From Cardiocondyla obscurior (taxonomy: Eukaryota; Arthropoda; Insecta; Hymenoptera; Formicidae), in the NCBI RefSeq assembly GCF_019399895.1, contig NC_091877.1:2170001-2234000 (forward strand): 64,000 nucleotides of DNA, given 5' to 3'. A model generated the notes under the pieces. That model worked only from the letters and a program-made list of their open reading frames with translations, was not told the DNA's origin and searched no databases. Of the stretch, positions 13,525 through 26,019 are shown piece after piece; position 1 is the first letter of the stretch; each line of letters opens with the position of its first letter. A program made the translations under genes and the position numbers.

Positions 13525-16269
13525 ACTTATAGAAATTACCGTAATACTAATTACTAAAAATATAAGAACAGAATTAACTGTTATTCGTTTTATAATAACC
13601 GATTATACGGTTAATTATTGGATTTATGAACAGCTCACTCACCAGTAAGCATGAATATTTGGCATGTCCTTGATTCGCACACGAAAAAATTATTTTTTTT
13701 ATATAGTTCCACATCACATTTTCGTTTTTATCGCTCTTTTAGAAGACTTCTTACATTAGACATGAATCGCAATAACGTACAATGCGATACTAGAGTCAAG
13801 CGTTGATTAAGCCAGAGAGGCGCTAATATCCATCGGTGTATACACACAGAAAGAATTTACACCTTGAATATAAAGGCCACAATTATTAACGACTTAAATA
13901 ATTTTATTTGCAATACTGGCCAACAGTAACTTCATTGTTCTTACTTTTAACATTGACCTTTACTGTAGCGTACTAAGAAATTTCTTTAAATGAGATATCT
14001 CAGGTATTACCAGATTTTATCTTTAATTTGGCGAACGAGAAAGCTGAAAAATTCAAAGATATTGATTTGAAGTAGGAGAGGTTGATAAGTGTACCGATAA
14101 ACGTCCGTTTTCATTGAATTGGCTTTTGACGCGTCCGGTATCTTTTATTTAAGCTTTTGTTTATTTAGAGGACAAATTTTAGTTATCAATATAAATTTAA
14201 ATTTTAAATTAAAAAAAAAAATTGATATGGGCTGCTAACTTTACATAATATTTTTGCAACGTCATTGTGAAGAAGTTTAAGTTTGATGCCTTCATTAATA
14301 TTAATTAAAGCAATATATTTGCACACACATAAGCGATTAATAAGTGTTCGGAAAAGACAAGAAGCTTTACGTATCATACTTTTCTTTGAATTGCAAAAAC
14401 AATATTAATGTTGAAAGAATAAAATTTTATATTGTAAAATAAGATATTTTAAGCAGCACGTAAGCAAGCGAAAAATGCACACAAGACGTGAATATGTCTT
14501 ACCATTTCGTCGAGTTGACAATGTTCAAAGTAACGTGCGTAATTCTAACAACAAAAGGAACTGTGACACTTGGTCAATTATTTTTTTTTCTTCATTTTTA
14601 CATTTATATTGCGATAAGGAATATGCACTTTATATTTTTTATATATCCATTGTCTTTACTCATACCATCACTAAAAGAATATTGACACAATACCGTCCAC
14701 AATTTCAGAATCGATTCGATAGCTGTGTTTTAGCGATACACACTGCAAACAAATTCGTTTTCCTGAATAATGTATAGAAAAGATACATTCTCATTATATG
14801 CATGATAACTAGACAGTACTTGTGGCAGTGCGCATGTAATAATTAAAAATAAATAAAAATAATATATTAGGAAAAATAAATAACCATTTTAATTAGTGGC
14901 AATTAATTAAAAATAACATACTTATCTACATCACTACAAGTAAAATTGTAATCTTGAAAAAAAAAGACAGATTAAGCGCTTGCTAATTAGATTTATCAGC
15001 TTAAATTGAATATATTTGTATGTGTCGACATTTCTTTTTGAAGAATGGTGAAATAATTTTTTCTAAATAAAAAATATAAATATAGAGACATGTGATTGTA
15101 ACGAAGATAAACTAGATTGATTCGACGTATTAATTAAAGAAAAACAACTGTAAATGGCAATGATTAATTATCGCAAAAGTAAAAATGAAGAAACGTCCAA
15201 TGTCATTGATATCTCTTTCTTTCTTGTTTCTTACCGGTTTTCTTTTTTTTTTCTTTCGTAAAACACGCTGCTTGACGGTAATATTTTTCGTTTTGAGTGT
15301 AACGCGCGTGAGTGTATACTCTGTCACTGAAGGGAAACCCGATACTGAAAATACTCTCGACCGTGACAACGGATAAGAAAATCTTTATCAAGTGATTTGC
15401 GCACCCACCTTCGTATCGTTCATTAACGATCGTGAGTACGAATCGTCGTCTATCGCGAGCAGGACAGATAAGACAGCGAGGAAAGAAACTGTCACTATCT
15501 ATTTCTACTTTTCGTCAACTCATTTCTGATTAGTGAGAGATAACGCTTAACTTTGTTGAGTCTCGCACCGGTTTATAACAAAATTAGTATTTTGCAGTAG
15601 TGCGAGTGCAAAGTTAGAGTGCATATAATTATACATTTTTATATATTGATAATCATTTGTATGTTAGTTTGAATAATTTAATTCCGATTTTTTTATTCGC
15701 TGATGTGCATACAATTTTGCCAATTGCATCGATACGTGGGCATGAGTTGGTAGCGCACGTTTCGAACTTTTCAGTAACGGAACGCCATAACGGCAGTGAA
15801 CACGTCGCGGTCGTCGATCGCGTATTTAGAGGCGTTGCGACGCGTACAATCGTAATTAAGAACGTAAGTAATAGTAATTAATTATACGCCGGTGGTAATT
15901 CGCGATCGTGATCGTCGAGATTTGTCTCGAGACGCTTTAGTTACTCCATATATCGCGGAATCTGTTGCGCGCCTACTGCGCCGCGGATACCTCTCTTCTC
16001 GTTTTAATTTGCGTATTTAATTATTCGTTTATAGCTTATTTGGACTTTTAATATACGGGACATTATATGAATAGCAAGAAAATCTGTCTGAACTCGTCAA
16101 CGCGGTTATCGGGTGTCGTTCGAGATCGCGAGGAAAGTGTGCGCGCGCGAGTGCAAGTCGTGGCGTCGGTATGAAGTTGGCCGCAGAAACTTTCGTTACA
16201 CTGAACAGGCTATTCGTACCTACTTCCGCGACATCGTCACCCATTTTCCCGCCGTAATGGATGCATCGC
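13525..16269. other. Intergenic DNA between OGDH and the SLC25A32 5' region
   Basis: AT-rich to about 15.4 kb, then richer in G, C and CpG as the next gene's 5' region begins. The OGDH 3' UTR and poly(A) site must lie just after 13524. Open frames near 14.5, 15.2, 15.7 and 16.1 kb look random: they overlap on both strands and lack family motifs and convincing splice partners. The CpG-rich part from about 15.4 kb could contain distal promoter sequence for the carrier gene. Confidence 0.5.
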
Positions 16270-16274
16270 AAGCG

Positions 16275-16641
16275 GGAGTGTTGCGATCAACTAGTTCTCG
16301 CGAGTAATCTCGTGTAATCCGTACTGAAAATCCCTTGCAAAGTTCTGTCGCGCGTGTCTCGATGTCATGGTACGATTACTAAAACTGTGTTGAGCAAAGG
16401 TAACCGAGCCTCACTGTCCGAAGTATTCTCGTGATTGAACATTCATCCGAATATTGTGCTGGAAAAGCAGTCCAGGAAGCTGAGAGGAGGAGGAGGAGGA
16501 GACCCGGGGAGGATCCAGTGGCGGCGGAATAACCTTGGGTATGTAATTAATTTCTTCCGTTTTTACAAACTCAATTATTAAGTAATTCGAACGCTGCTAC
16601 AATTTACGTATTTTTATGTTCTGTTACAGATTAACGTTGTT
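16275..16641 (+). repeat. Copy 1 of a diverged tandem duplication (probable 5' non-coding exon block)
   Basis: Matches 16823-17159 along its length with substitutions and small indels. Shared landmarks are GAGTGTTGCG, the TGTGTTGAG run, a purine-rich GAGGAGGAGGAG...ACCCGGGGAGG stretch, GGCGGCGGA, a donor (TTGG|GTATGT, intron starting at 16539) and an acceptor (GTTACAG before 16630). The arrangement resembles a non-coding first exon and the start of the next exon, upstream of SLC25A32. Exon status is inferred from splice signals only. Confidence 0.7.
16481..16503 (+). repeat. GGA-rich microsatellite
   Basis: A run of GAG/GGA triplets inside the first copy of the duplicated block. It is shorter in the second copy (around 17009-17021), so it has changed length since the duplication. 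Purine-rich GGA tracts can also act as exonic splicing enhancers, which would fit a non-coding exon. Confidence 0.75.
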
Positions 16642-16675
16642 AGGAAATTCGTGCTCCGCAACAAACGCATTGCAA

Positions 16676-16816
16676 GGGCTATTTCTACCAACGTGGATCA
16701 ACTTCAGCCTCGGTTTAACTCGTCTTTTATCTCTTTCTAATTCTAAGAGTTAGAACGAGATAAAAAGTTCGTGTTCGACCGAGATTAAAGTTAATCAGCG
16801 TTGGTAGAAATGCTCC
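16676..16816. mobile_element. Foldback MITE, about 141 bp
   Basis: The left half, starting GGGCTATTTCTACCAACG, is the near-perfect reverse complement of the right half, ending CGTTGGTAGAAATGCTCC. Pairing extends inward through CTCGGT and TTTTATCTC with few mismatches to a short centre around TTCTAAGAG. A nearly complete palindrome with no coding capacity is typical of a small foldback MITE. It sits exactly between the two copies of the duplicated block. No clear target-site duplication was seen, and the superfamily is not assigned. Confidence 0.8.
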
Positions 16817-16822
16817 TAAATG

Positions 16823-17159
16823 TGAGTGTTGCGGTTAATTAGTTATCGCGAGTGAACTCGTGTAATCTGCTGGAAATCCCTCGAAAAGTGCTATCACACT
16901 GATATGATTATTAAGTGTGTTGAGAGACCATATTAGGTCTCATTGTCTGAAGTGTTCCTGTAAGTGAATATTCTGGATATTCTACCGAGAGGTCACTCCA
17001 AGAGGCTGAGAGGAGGAGGAGACCCGGGGAGGTTTCCGGTGCCGGCGGAGCAACCCTGGGTATGCGATCAAAGTCTTTTACGTTTTTACAAGCTCAATTA
17101 TTAAATAATTCGAACGCTGCTATAATAATGTGTGTTTTTATGTTACAGATTAACGTCGT
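16823..17159 (+). repeat. Copy 2 of the duplicated 5' exon block
   Basis: Diverged second copy of 16275-16641, with the same order of landmarks: purine-rich stretch, ACCCGGGGAGG, donor CTGG|GTATGC (intron starting at 17060) and acceptor GTTACAG before 17149. From 17149 it leads into a 40-nt stretch that ends at a strong donor, CCG|GTGAGT (intron starting at 17189). That would make 17149-17188 a small non-coding exon. Either copy could serve as an alternative first exon of the carrier gene. Confidence 0.65.
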
Positions 17160-17258
17160 ACTATATCTCCGCTGCTGCGCATCGACCGGTGAGTCTATTT
17201 TTATCTCCTTGAATCGGGAGGGCAAAAATTTTGGGTGGGCATATACGTACATCGAATA

Positions 17259-17468
17259 GCAGATATGGCATTTTCTGCGGCGACAGTGGCTAGCGTACGT
17301 AATCCTAGACGGCAGAAGCAAGGGATGAGAGAACGGGGGGGAAAGAATCAGTCATCGGCAATCCGGCCGGCGCGGTATATGATACATGCGGCGCATGTGA
17401 AACTCGACGAACACGACGCTAAAGTCGCGTTTGCTAGCTGCCGTCGCCTCAGCAAATGCCATATCTGC
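17259..17468. repeat. Imperfect inverted repeat with 138-bp spacer
   Basis: The left arm 17259-17294 begins GCAGATATGGCATTT. It matches the reverse complement of the right arm 17433-17468 at 31 of 36 positions, with weaker similarity continuing outside both arms. The transcript could form a long hairpin. It may be a second MITE-like element or a structured part of the carrier's 5' leader. No coding function is seen. Confidence 0.65.
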
Positions 17469-17991
17469 TTTTCAGTGTACATCTTGTACTTGAAGAATAC
17501 TGTGCGCGCGATGCTAAGTTGTGGGAGTTTGACCACGTTATCGGCAGAGCGCGTACTTTTTTATCCACCGCGATCTTTTCCGCTACTCCGTAACGCCGCT
17601 GATGCGGGTGTCGCGGCTGGCGCTGCTAAGCTGCTGCCGCTGATCGTTTGCCCGGTCGTGCAGTATGGCGATGTACAGTGTGCGCGGTAGGTCGTGGCTG
17701 GTCAGTATTGCATAATCGGTTGCAACCAGCTGTGCTACGGATCGCGGGGGCCGAACAACGAAGCTGAGGGAACGAAGAGCCGCGTAAGAAGAGCATCGCG
17801 AGGAAGCGGATTTCGGCGACGTGTAACGCTACGACAGCTCGACGACAGTGCCTCCCGCGGATCAAGAGATATGCCGCAGAGTGGAGGCGCGCATTGTTAA
17901 CGCTGGCAAGGATGCAGGATCGAGCATCGCCAATCACGGATCGGTAACGAACGGTGAGGAACGGCGGCACGGCGACAGCGTACCGCTCAAC

Positions 17992-20900
17992 ATGTCGGCG
18001 ATTAAGGGTAGCGGCACGCCGGGCGCCCCGCGCCATATCAACGTCCTGAGCAACTTCAAGTACGAGTACTTCGTCGCGGGTATCTCGGGCGGCGTCGTTT
18101 CGACCCTGATGCTGCATCCGCTGGACCTGATCAAGATCCGTTTCGCAGGTGAGTGAACGAATGAGTCACGCGCCGCTTCGTGCACGCGCGAGGACCTTCG
18201 ATAAGATGGCGGTTGTCACATTGCGGCAGCACGTGGTGCCGAGAGTGTTATCGAGCGGCACTTTCTCTGGTCGAGCTCTTTCTTTTATTTTATTTTATTT
18301 TATTTTTTTTTTTCTTATTTATTTTTTGTTTGAGTTTCTAAAGTCGATGGAGAAAAGAAAACGTGAAGCCGCAATTACTATCATCACGTTCGTGGATAAA
18401 TAACTGATGAAATGTTTGACCTGTTTGCTCTATATACTTTATCACCGTTTCATGGTATTTGCTCGTATTGTTTCCGAGAGAGAAAGATAATGAGGGAAAA
18501 GTCACAAGATTTTTATTCTATTACTTTGAACGTAGAAAGTCATTTATTACTTATTAATCTCGTTTCTTTAAGTGAAAGGTAGTTACTTGATTGTTTTACG
18601 TTTATTATATTTTAAATGAAGAAAAAGATTTACCTTATTCTTTTTTTTTCAGTTTTTTTTTTTTTTTTACTTTATTAATTTTTTTTTCAGAGAATTTTTT
18701 TCTCTTGTGCGTGTATGAAAATTGACTTGCTTCCAAAATTATAGTACATATTAAATAGCCGTTTTATATCTTTTTCGTATTTTGACTATAATTTACTATA
18801 CATATATATTTTGATATATGTATACGAAAGTAGCTAAGTACTTATATTTAGATACAAAAGTGCCTGTATCTAGATACTTCACGCAAAGAGTACTTGTGTA
18901 GCGAGGCACTGAAAATAGAAATGTGCTTTACATCACAGTTTGCGCTGTATAAGCTACAACGCATCGTATAAATTCCACGTACGGCTATGCAACGCCGAAC
19001 AAACAGAAGATCGATAATACGAAAGTGAAACATCCGCCACGCGAACCGTTCTTAATTCTTACACATTTTGTTTTTTATATACAACCTTTTCTAAATAAAT
19101 TAGTTATACAATTAAAAAATTAACTCCTAGCTAATATAATAAACATTTTTTTAAATTAACATAAAATTTTATTGTGATTTTATCAGAGAAGACAAAAAAA
19201 AGAGCGAAATTAAAGAAGTTGACGCATATTTAGTAAAAAAAAAAAATTAGCGCTAAAGTAATTTATATTAATTTTATGTTATTGCATGTCAACTTATAAT
19301 TGAACTTTATTCCACGCGATTAAAGTTCGCAAGTTTCTTCGATACAGACAAATCAAAATATTTATGATTGCAACAGACGGCGCAGACTTTTATTAATGGT
19401 GGTGATTATAGAATCTAGACGGTTGTAAAATTTATCGCTTCGATAACAAAAATGAGTACAGAAAATTCGAAATTATGCTGGGCTATAATTTTGGAAGTAC
19501 GATCAGACATTTCAACAAAGCTACGTTTTGAAACTATTTTTTGAGAGTAATTTTATTAAAAAGCTATATTAATACATTACAGATACTGTAAGCTCTTTAG
19601 TAAAATTTTCTACGTTATAATTCATTCCTATTATCATCGTTCTTGTTTATTACTGCTAGAAGTCAATATTACGAACAACATTCCAGCGATATCGAGAGAA
19701 GCATACGTCGTTTGCAATTATCACAGTATCACACTTGTCATGATAATTAATAAAAAGATTTAGATTAGATTACATTTAGGAATTAATGTATCTGTCTAAA
19801 AATTTGTTCGGAAACTATTTAATGTTTCGCATAAAGGCTTTTTATTTTGATTATTTTTTTCTATGTGGGTGATAAAAATGTTTTACGCTGCTATTTTATG
19901 TGAAATAACATATGCAAATATTGTCTTATGTTACTTTATGTCTCATAATCTTTCGGGTTTAATTTCAAACGTGTTCTACGTATTTGATTTGCTTGCTATC
20001 TCAAATTAAATTGGATATCCTTGTAATATCAGGTTTCACAGATAATGTAGTCCAGATACTTCAGTATCGGAATATTGATAACACTGCTACATACATTATG
20101 AAATTCTTAAAACAAAACAATTATAAAGAAAGAGTCAATTTAAAATGCAGATAACGTATTGCAAAAGTGCAAAAGGCTTAAATGTTTTAATCATTCAAAA
20201 ACGTACACGAAAAGGCGAGTAGAAATAAAGAAAAAAGAAAAAAAAAAGATGAGTATTAGAAATTAAATTAAATTTTGGTTATCACCTTTTTTTTATAACA
20301 CTAATTTATAATTATTAATGATATAATTTGTAAAAACGGACGTTATTGTCATTATTCATTAACTTACTACACTAAAATTATTTATATCAAGATTTTTGTT
20401 ATCATCTATTATTTTCACGTTACGTTGGTATCAATAATCTGATACGATGTTACTATCAAACTTGTTTTAACTTTGATAAACATGAAAACATCTTGATTGT
20501 ATCACGCAATCGTTATTTTTGCAATGTGCAAATTTCTCAGAGTTTGATAAGCTTACGAATTATTTTTCTACTATTTCAAGCAATTGTTTTTATATTTTGG
20601 TTAACGATAAATTTTGCGAGTTGAAAGAAACGTTAGCATGCATTGACAATAGCTTTCTTAATAGGAATTAATGTTACAGAAAGTTTCCATTGTGCTAGTT
20701 GGTTTCGTCTACCATTATAGGTTAAATAAGCATTGGAATGCAAGCATAATCAGCTGTTTATTCATTTTGATTGTCTTAAAAATAACACGTTTGACTGTCT
20801 ATGTCCAAGTTAATATTGAAACATTTCTAAATTTTATCCATCTGTGTTTATCTTAAAAATGTTGCTTTAGAACTTTAGGTAATCTAGTCAGCTATTTTAA

Positions 20901-23900
20901 TTTCGCGAAATTAAACAATGAAAACTCTAGAATAGCTTTCTATGTTTATATAATTGTTTCAACGAATTTATCATGAATGGAAGACAAAGATGTGCGCGTT
21001 GAGCTTTAATGCTTTTCTGAGTAGAAAAGAACAAGATTTATTGTGAGAAACGTTGAGGAACCTCGCATAAGTGTACATACATATATATGCGTGTGTCGTA
21101 TTTTAAACGGAATATTCATTGGCTATCTACCAAGCACCAAGCCACGAGAATTCCGCGAGTTGCGTCAGTGGCACGTGACGATATTGAGTCGTTTTATCGC
21201 GCAGTCGGTCGAGTCGTCGAAAGTTTTTTTGGAAAGTTTTTGTCTACGAATAATCAGATTCAATTGCGAAATAAATTTCGCATATGCATATCTCTATTTC
21301 TTTTGCGAATGTATAGATACATATATTTTTAAACGCATAGATAACACTTTATAAATTTAGGTTCCTAATAAACTGATTTATTCAATTTCTGCAGCGTGAA
21401 TCTTAACTACAATTAACGATTATTAAAAAAAAAAAGTTTCCGAACAAATGAGACATGTGTTGTAAGACGTTGCTTTTCATAACAATGTGATATGAAAATT
21501 AATGCTGCAATATATATCGCTGGCGATAAAGTATGTGCACGCCAGTTAAATACATAATTATAAACATATTCAAGAAAGAAAAAAAATTTAGAAATTATTC
21601 TATCACAAAAAGTTGTATTATCGGTGATAAAGTATAAGAGCAGAGCAGAAGCAATGGACATGAGAAAAACGTAATTGTAAGCAATAATTATCGTGTAGGT
21701 GGTTATTTCAAGAAAAAATTATCTCGGACAATTGCGGAATATTTTTACGATATAAAAACATTTCGAACTATACATATAATGGCGATCTTAATTATTTTCT
21801 GATTGCATTATCTTTTGATTACAGTGAGTGATGGACATACGAATACGGCACCGCGATATAACGGTCTTAGAAGTGCCATTGCACAGATTGTTAAAACCGA
21901 AGGTGTACGTGGACTCTATAGGGGAGTAACACCGAATATTTTAGGATCGGGTAGTTCGTGGGGTTTCTATTTTTTCTTGTAAGTATGTCGTAATGGATTG
22001 TTGATTGCACAAAAAAAAATCTATTTTATACTTTTCTAAATATTTGTACCAACTACGAATTTACTTTCAGCTATAACACGATAAAGACTTCGATCCAAGG
22101 TGGTAATTCGAAGAAACCCCTCGGACCATCCATGCATATGTTCGCTGCCGCTGATGCCGGAGTACTTACTTTGCTCATGACTAACCCAATCTGGGTGGTA
22201 AAGACGCGGCTGTGCTTACAATATGCTGACGATGTGAATTTGGCAGAGTCTAAGAGGTATCGCGGTATGATTGATGCTTTAAAAAAGATTTACAAGACGG
22301 AGGGTATTAGAGGCTTATACAAGGCAAGCAAAATTTTTTTAATCTAACTTTTGAATAGTGATTGTATTTGAAACAAAATTATAATTAACTAGCAGTTTAC
22401 ACGATTAAAAAAATATTCTGATTCTTGTAGGGTTTAGTTCCTGGATTATTTGGTGTTTCACATGGAGCGATACAATTTATGGCATACGAAGAAATGAAGA
22501 ATAAATATTATAATTATCTTAATGTGCCCATCGATACGAAATTGGTAAATTAATTATATTTTATCTTTTATTAAGATTTTTGTGATTTTTAAATTTAAAG
22601 TGGATTTAATTGCACGTACTAATTGTTATAACGATTTTTTTTTTAGAGTACGACTGAATACATCGTTTTCGCGGCGATGTCAAAATTGATTGCTGCAGCG
22701 TCGACGTATCCTTATCAAGTAGTGAGGGCCCGACTTCAGGATCATCATCACGATTATCGGGGTACCTGGCATTGCATTCAATGCACATGGAGGTCAGAAG
22801 GAGTTAGGGGTTTCTATAAGGGTTTATCACCATACCTTTTACATGTTACACCAAACATATGTCTGATTATTCTTATTTATGAGCATTTTACTAACGGTAG
22901 TTAATTTACATTGATATTTTATTGTTGCAAATGTAAGAAAATTTTTTAGATTTTTTTTCAATTTTATTCATTCAGCGCAAAATATTTTCTTGATTTATCA
23001 ACATTTGTGATTCAAGGTACTCACGATACACGGAGGAGTGCTTGTATAATTTTTTAATGATGTGAGGCCATAGTACTCAATTTTTTTTCTTTAAATGAAC
23101 ATTGCGTTGCATTATTATGAAACTAAATTATTATGAAACTATTATCTTTCAGAACAGACTCTTTTTTATAGAACTACTTTTATCTGAAATGTTTTTAGAT
23201 AACCTGGAATTAGCTGAAATAATTATTAGTTACAATTTTTATTTTATTGTATTGTAAGCGACGTGTAGGTATTGTATTGATCTTTTTAGCATTCGCAAAG
23301 TGAATTCACGATATTTTTTATTATTTGTATTTCCATTAATTTATATTAGGTTATATTAGGTTCTTAGAATTATACGGCGATACGAAGGATCTTTTAACAT
23401 GGAAAAATAACTTAAATAATTTACCATTGGTTTCACTGTTGCCGTTTAAACTTTTCACATGAATTGCAAAACGCGACAAAACGAAGAAATAGATCTTGAA
23501 GTTGCAGTAGTTTGTGGCACGTCTCATATGTAGATTGAATGTGCTTTATTTATTCATACATTTATTCTTTCATATTTAAATACACTGAGACTGCAATAAT
23601 GCGTTCGAAAATAAATTTAAAATTAGTTTTATTGGTGTTAGTAAAAAGAAATATGTGATAATATTAAAAATTATGGTTGCTGACTTTGATTTTCGAGTCC
23701 TACGTTAAGCGCCAAATGTATTAATAAGAGAATGCACGGAGGAAAATGTAAGTATGAATAAATACTTTACTCTGATGCTCGAGAGTTTGGCCGTATTAAC
23801 ACGTTACAAAAAAAAACTTAAAGTAACCAAGGAAAATTTATAACCTAATTCTAGTTCTACAGCCCGCTTATCAAGCGACAATTTAAATTAAATATTGGTG

Positions 23901-26019
23901 TTTCTAACAATGTGTATCGCTAACATATTGCATAAAATAGACCCAATAAACATGTATGTTATACACAAGTTTATTATAAAATGATGTGTTATGAAAATAC
24001 TTAGTAACTTCTAGTATTTCAAACAGCTGATTCTGTTTTTTATCTGTGCAATTAAAAATAATTAAAATAAACCTAACAATATTAATTTATTTTAATGAAA
24101 GAAACGAAATGCAGTATCAATAATTTTCAATACTGTCAATGTTATTTTTATTATTTGCACCAGTTAAACTTATTTTCGAACGCAAGCTATGTGAACTGGA
24201 AAGTTATTCTATTTCTCGACATGTTTAATTTGTGGCGGAACTTGTGGTAGACACATTTTATGTAAAAATAGTTTTTGTTATAATGAAAGTGTATTTTAAA
24301 TGAGACATTTTCTCATTTACACGCCACATGGATGAAACGTATAAACATGATCGTGTTTTGTTTGTCGAGTTGTATAGTTATCTGAATGTCAACTAAACTG
24401 GATTTAGTTGAACAAACCTAGATAAATGTGTTTGGTCGTTCGCATGATTATGCGAAAGGAACCGAGAAGTAATATCTTACGCCGTAGTATAAAATTAATG
24501 CTGCTGGTTAACTCTATTGAGATGAAAGGGTCGTCAAGGAAAAATACATGTGATTCATGATCGGTAGGCGATGTGATTTTGGATAGTTAAATTAATAACT
24601 AAATTATATAACACACGATATACTTATTATCTGTGTAACGTTCAAACGATCTTGAACTCGTAGTGTGTATGAGCCACATGCACAAATTAATGATTTCTGT
24701 ATCTTCGCTCAAGTCGAGTTACATTGCGAACTTAGACATCGCTTAATTTAGCGATTTCTTTTTTAAGTTTTAGTAAATTCAGTGAAAGTTCATTGTATTC
24801 TATCTTCTTTCGTTCTTTTACGAAGCGACTCTATCTCTTTATAGCTAATACGTCAATTTTTTTTTTCTAAGTGAAGAATATAGAGTTCGCAATAGATTAA
24901 TTTTGCAAGGATTGTAGAGTCTGGCACTCGGAACGTATGATCGATAGCAATAAGTTTCCTCATTGCAATCTGTAAATAGTAGGACGAATTTATTTATGAA
25001 CTTCTTTAGTCATAAATCTAGCTAGAATTTGTTTCTTCGGAGAAAAAGAGGGTCGAGGGACGAAAGAGCGAAGAAGCATACTTAACACAACAATGTGACG
25101 ATATTAATAAATATGGGCACACATATCGAAAGTGTTTGTCTTAAATTAATTGATATTTTAAATTAGTTAATTCATTTTAGTTTTACCTTCGATTCGATGT
25201 ATTTATTGCGTTTCTTTTTTCACTAATCTACTATTAATAACTTATTGATAGCGCAAGAAAAAAAAAAAAAAACAGAAACAGAAGGGCATCATCATTAATT
25301 AGTTATCGTTTAAAGGGATATATTTTTCCAGATGTGTATTTCGAGGATTAAATTTTTAATTATAATTGTTCTGCTTATATTAGCATGTAGAAAGGTATTG
25401 TGATTGGTATTTACCGAATACGTTACGATTTGTTTCGGTTAGTTCATTAAGCCACCAGCAGTACGATTTTTGAACGTTATTACGATACTACATGAATTGA
25501 TATTGAACATATGTTCTTTATTTGACAATTTATATAATACGAACAAAAAACAAAATTATGTTTTTTTTTTTTATTAAATTTGTACACGTCTTGTTCGTTG
25601 TTGTCTAGAAATTCTTTTGATACTCTAATAGAGAAGCAGAAACATTGCTTTCGCTAATTAAACTTTCGTGAGACTTGACGAAAGCTAACTAGTCACTTGT
25701 TTTTAGTCATATTTTTATAAATCTTGTTGTGTCGTCAAGAATCGTACGCGGGTTAAATTTAATAGCACTTTAGAACTTTTCGCGTCTTTAGTTTGTTGTA
25801 AAAGCAAAGTAAAACAAAGGCGTATTGCTGGTGGTTCATTGCAGGTATGAGGGTTGGCGTGGCTTTTACAAGGGGTTAAGTGCAAACCTCATCAGAGTGA
25901 CCCCGGCGACAGTTGTCACGTTTGTGGTCTACGAAAATATGCTTCATTATCTGCAATCTAGGCGTGTCGCAGTGAAAGAAGCGATCGTTGTGCCTCAAGT
26001 TAGCAAATTGAAGGAGTAA
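17992..26019 (+). CDS. SLC25A32: Mitochondrial folate/FAD carrier, SLC25A32 (canonical isoform)
   Basis: Inner-membrane carrier that imports folate and/or FAD into mitochondria. Exons: 17992-18148, 21825-21978, 22071-22323, 22431-22544, 22647-22792, 25845-26019, all in frame, 332 aa. Three carrier repeats are visible, with signature motifs PLDLIK 43-48, PIWVVK 143-148 and PYQVVR 248-253. Tryptophan in the second motif and glutamine in the third are known features of the folate/FAD branch. Each repeat also has the EG(V/I/W)RG(L/F)Y(R/K)G matrix-helix motif. ATG 17992 is the first in-frame start after an in-frame stop at 17824. Intron 3 is GC-AG (AAG|GCAAGC at 22324). The last exon carries the conserved NLIRVTPAT segment of TM6. 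The donor at 22793 lies inside a longer exon that can instead run to its own stop (next entry). The G+C-rich first exon contrasts with the AT-rich introns. Confidence 0.95.
18149..21824 (+). other. Intron 1 of SLC25A32 (3.7 kb)
   Basis: AT-rich intron between the GC-rich start exon and exon 2. It contains T-rich and TTTTA-type simple repeats near 18.28-18.31 and 18.64-18.70 kb. Open frames near 20.7 and 21.1-21.35 kb have no recognisable motif and are taken as chance. Confidence 0.75.
22647..22904 (+). CDS. SLC25A32: Alternative composite terminal exon of SLC25A32
   Basis: If the donor at 22793 (TGGAG|GTCAGA) is ignored, exon 5 stays open to a TAA at 22902-22904. This gives a 311-residue carrier with its own last 37 residues. 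That tail is homologous to the one encoded by 25845-26019: both run R-x-E-G-x-R-G-F-Y-K-G-L-S, then L-x-x-V-T-P, then a hydrophobic segment ending YE. The proximal form has LLHVTPNI where the distal form has LIRVTPAT, and it ends shortly after the last helix. Conservation of the whole matrix helix and TM6 argues that this is a real alternative end and not intron read-through. Confidence 0.8.
   Translation, partial: STTEYIVFAAMSKLIAAASTYPYQVVRARLQDHHHDYRGTWHCIQCTWRSEGVRGFYKGLSPYLLHVTPNICLIILIYEHFTNGS
22905..25844 (+). other. Interval between the two alternative SLC25A32 ends (about 2.9 kb)
   Basis: For the short isoform this holds the 3' UTR and poly(A) site. For the long isoform it is intron. 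AATAAA-like motifs occur around 23.6-23.76 kb, but none was proved to be used. No other gene or mobile element was recognised in this AT-rich stretch. Confidence 0.6.

Noticed and set aside
17848..17991. In-frame N-terminal extension of SLC25A32
   Set aside because: It contains no ATG (it opens at GTG after an in-frame stop at 17824), so ATG 17992 is the start. The region is better read as 5' UTR.
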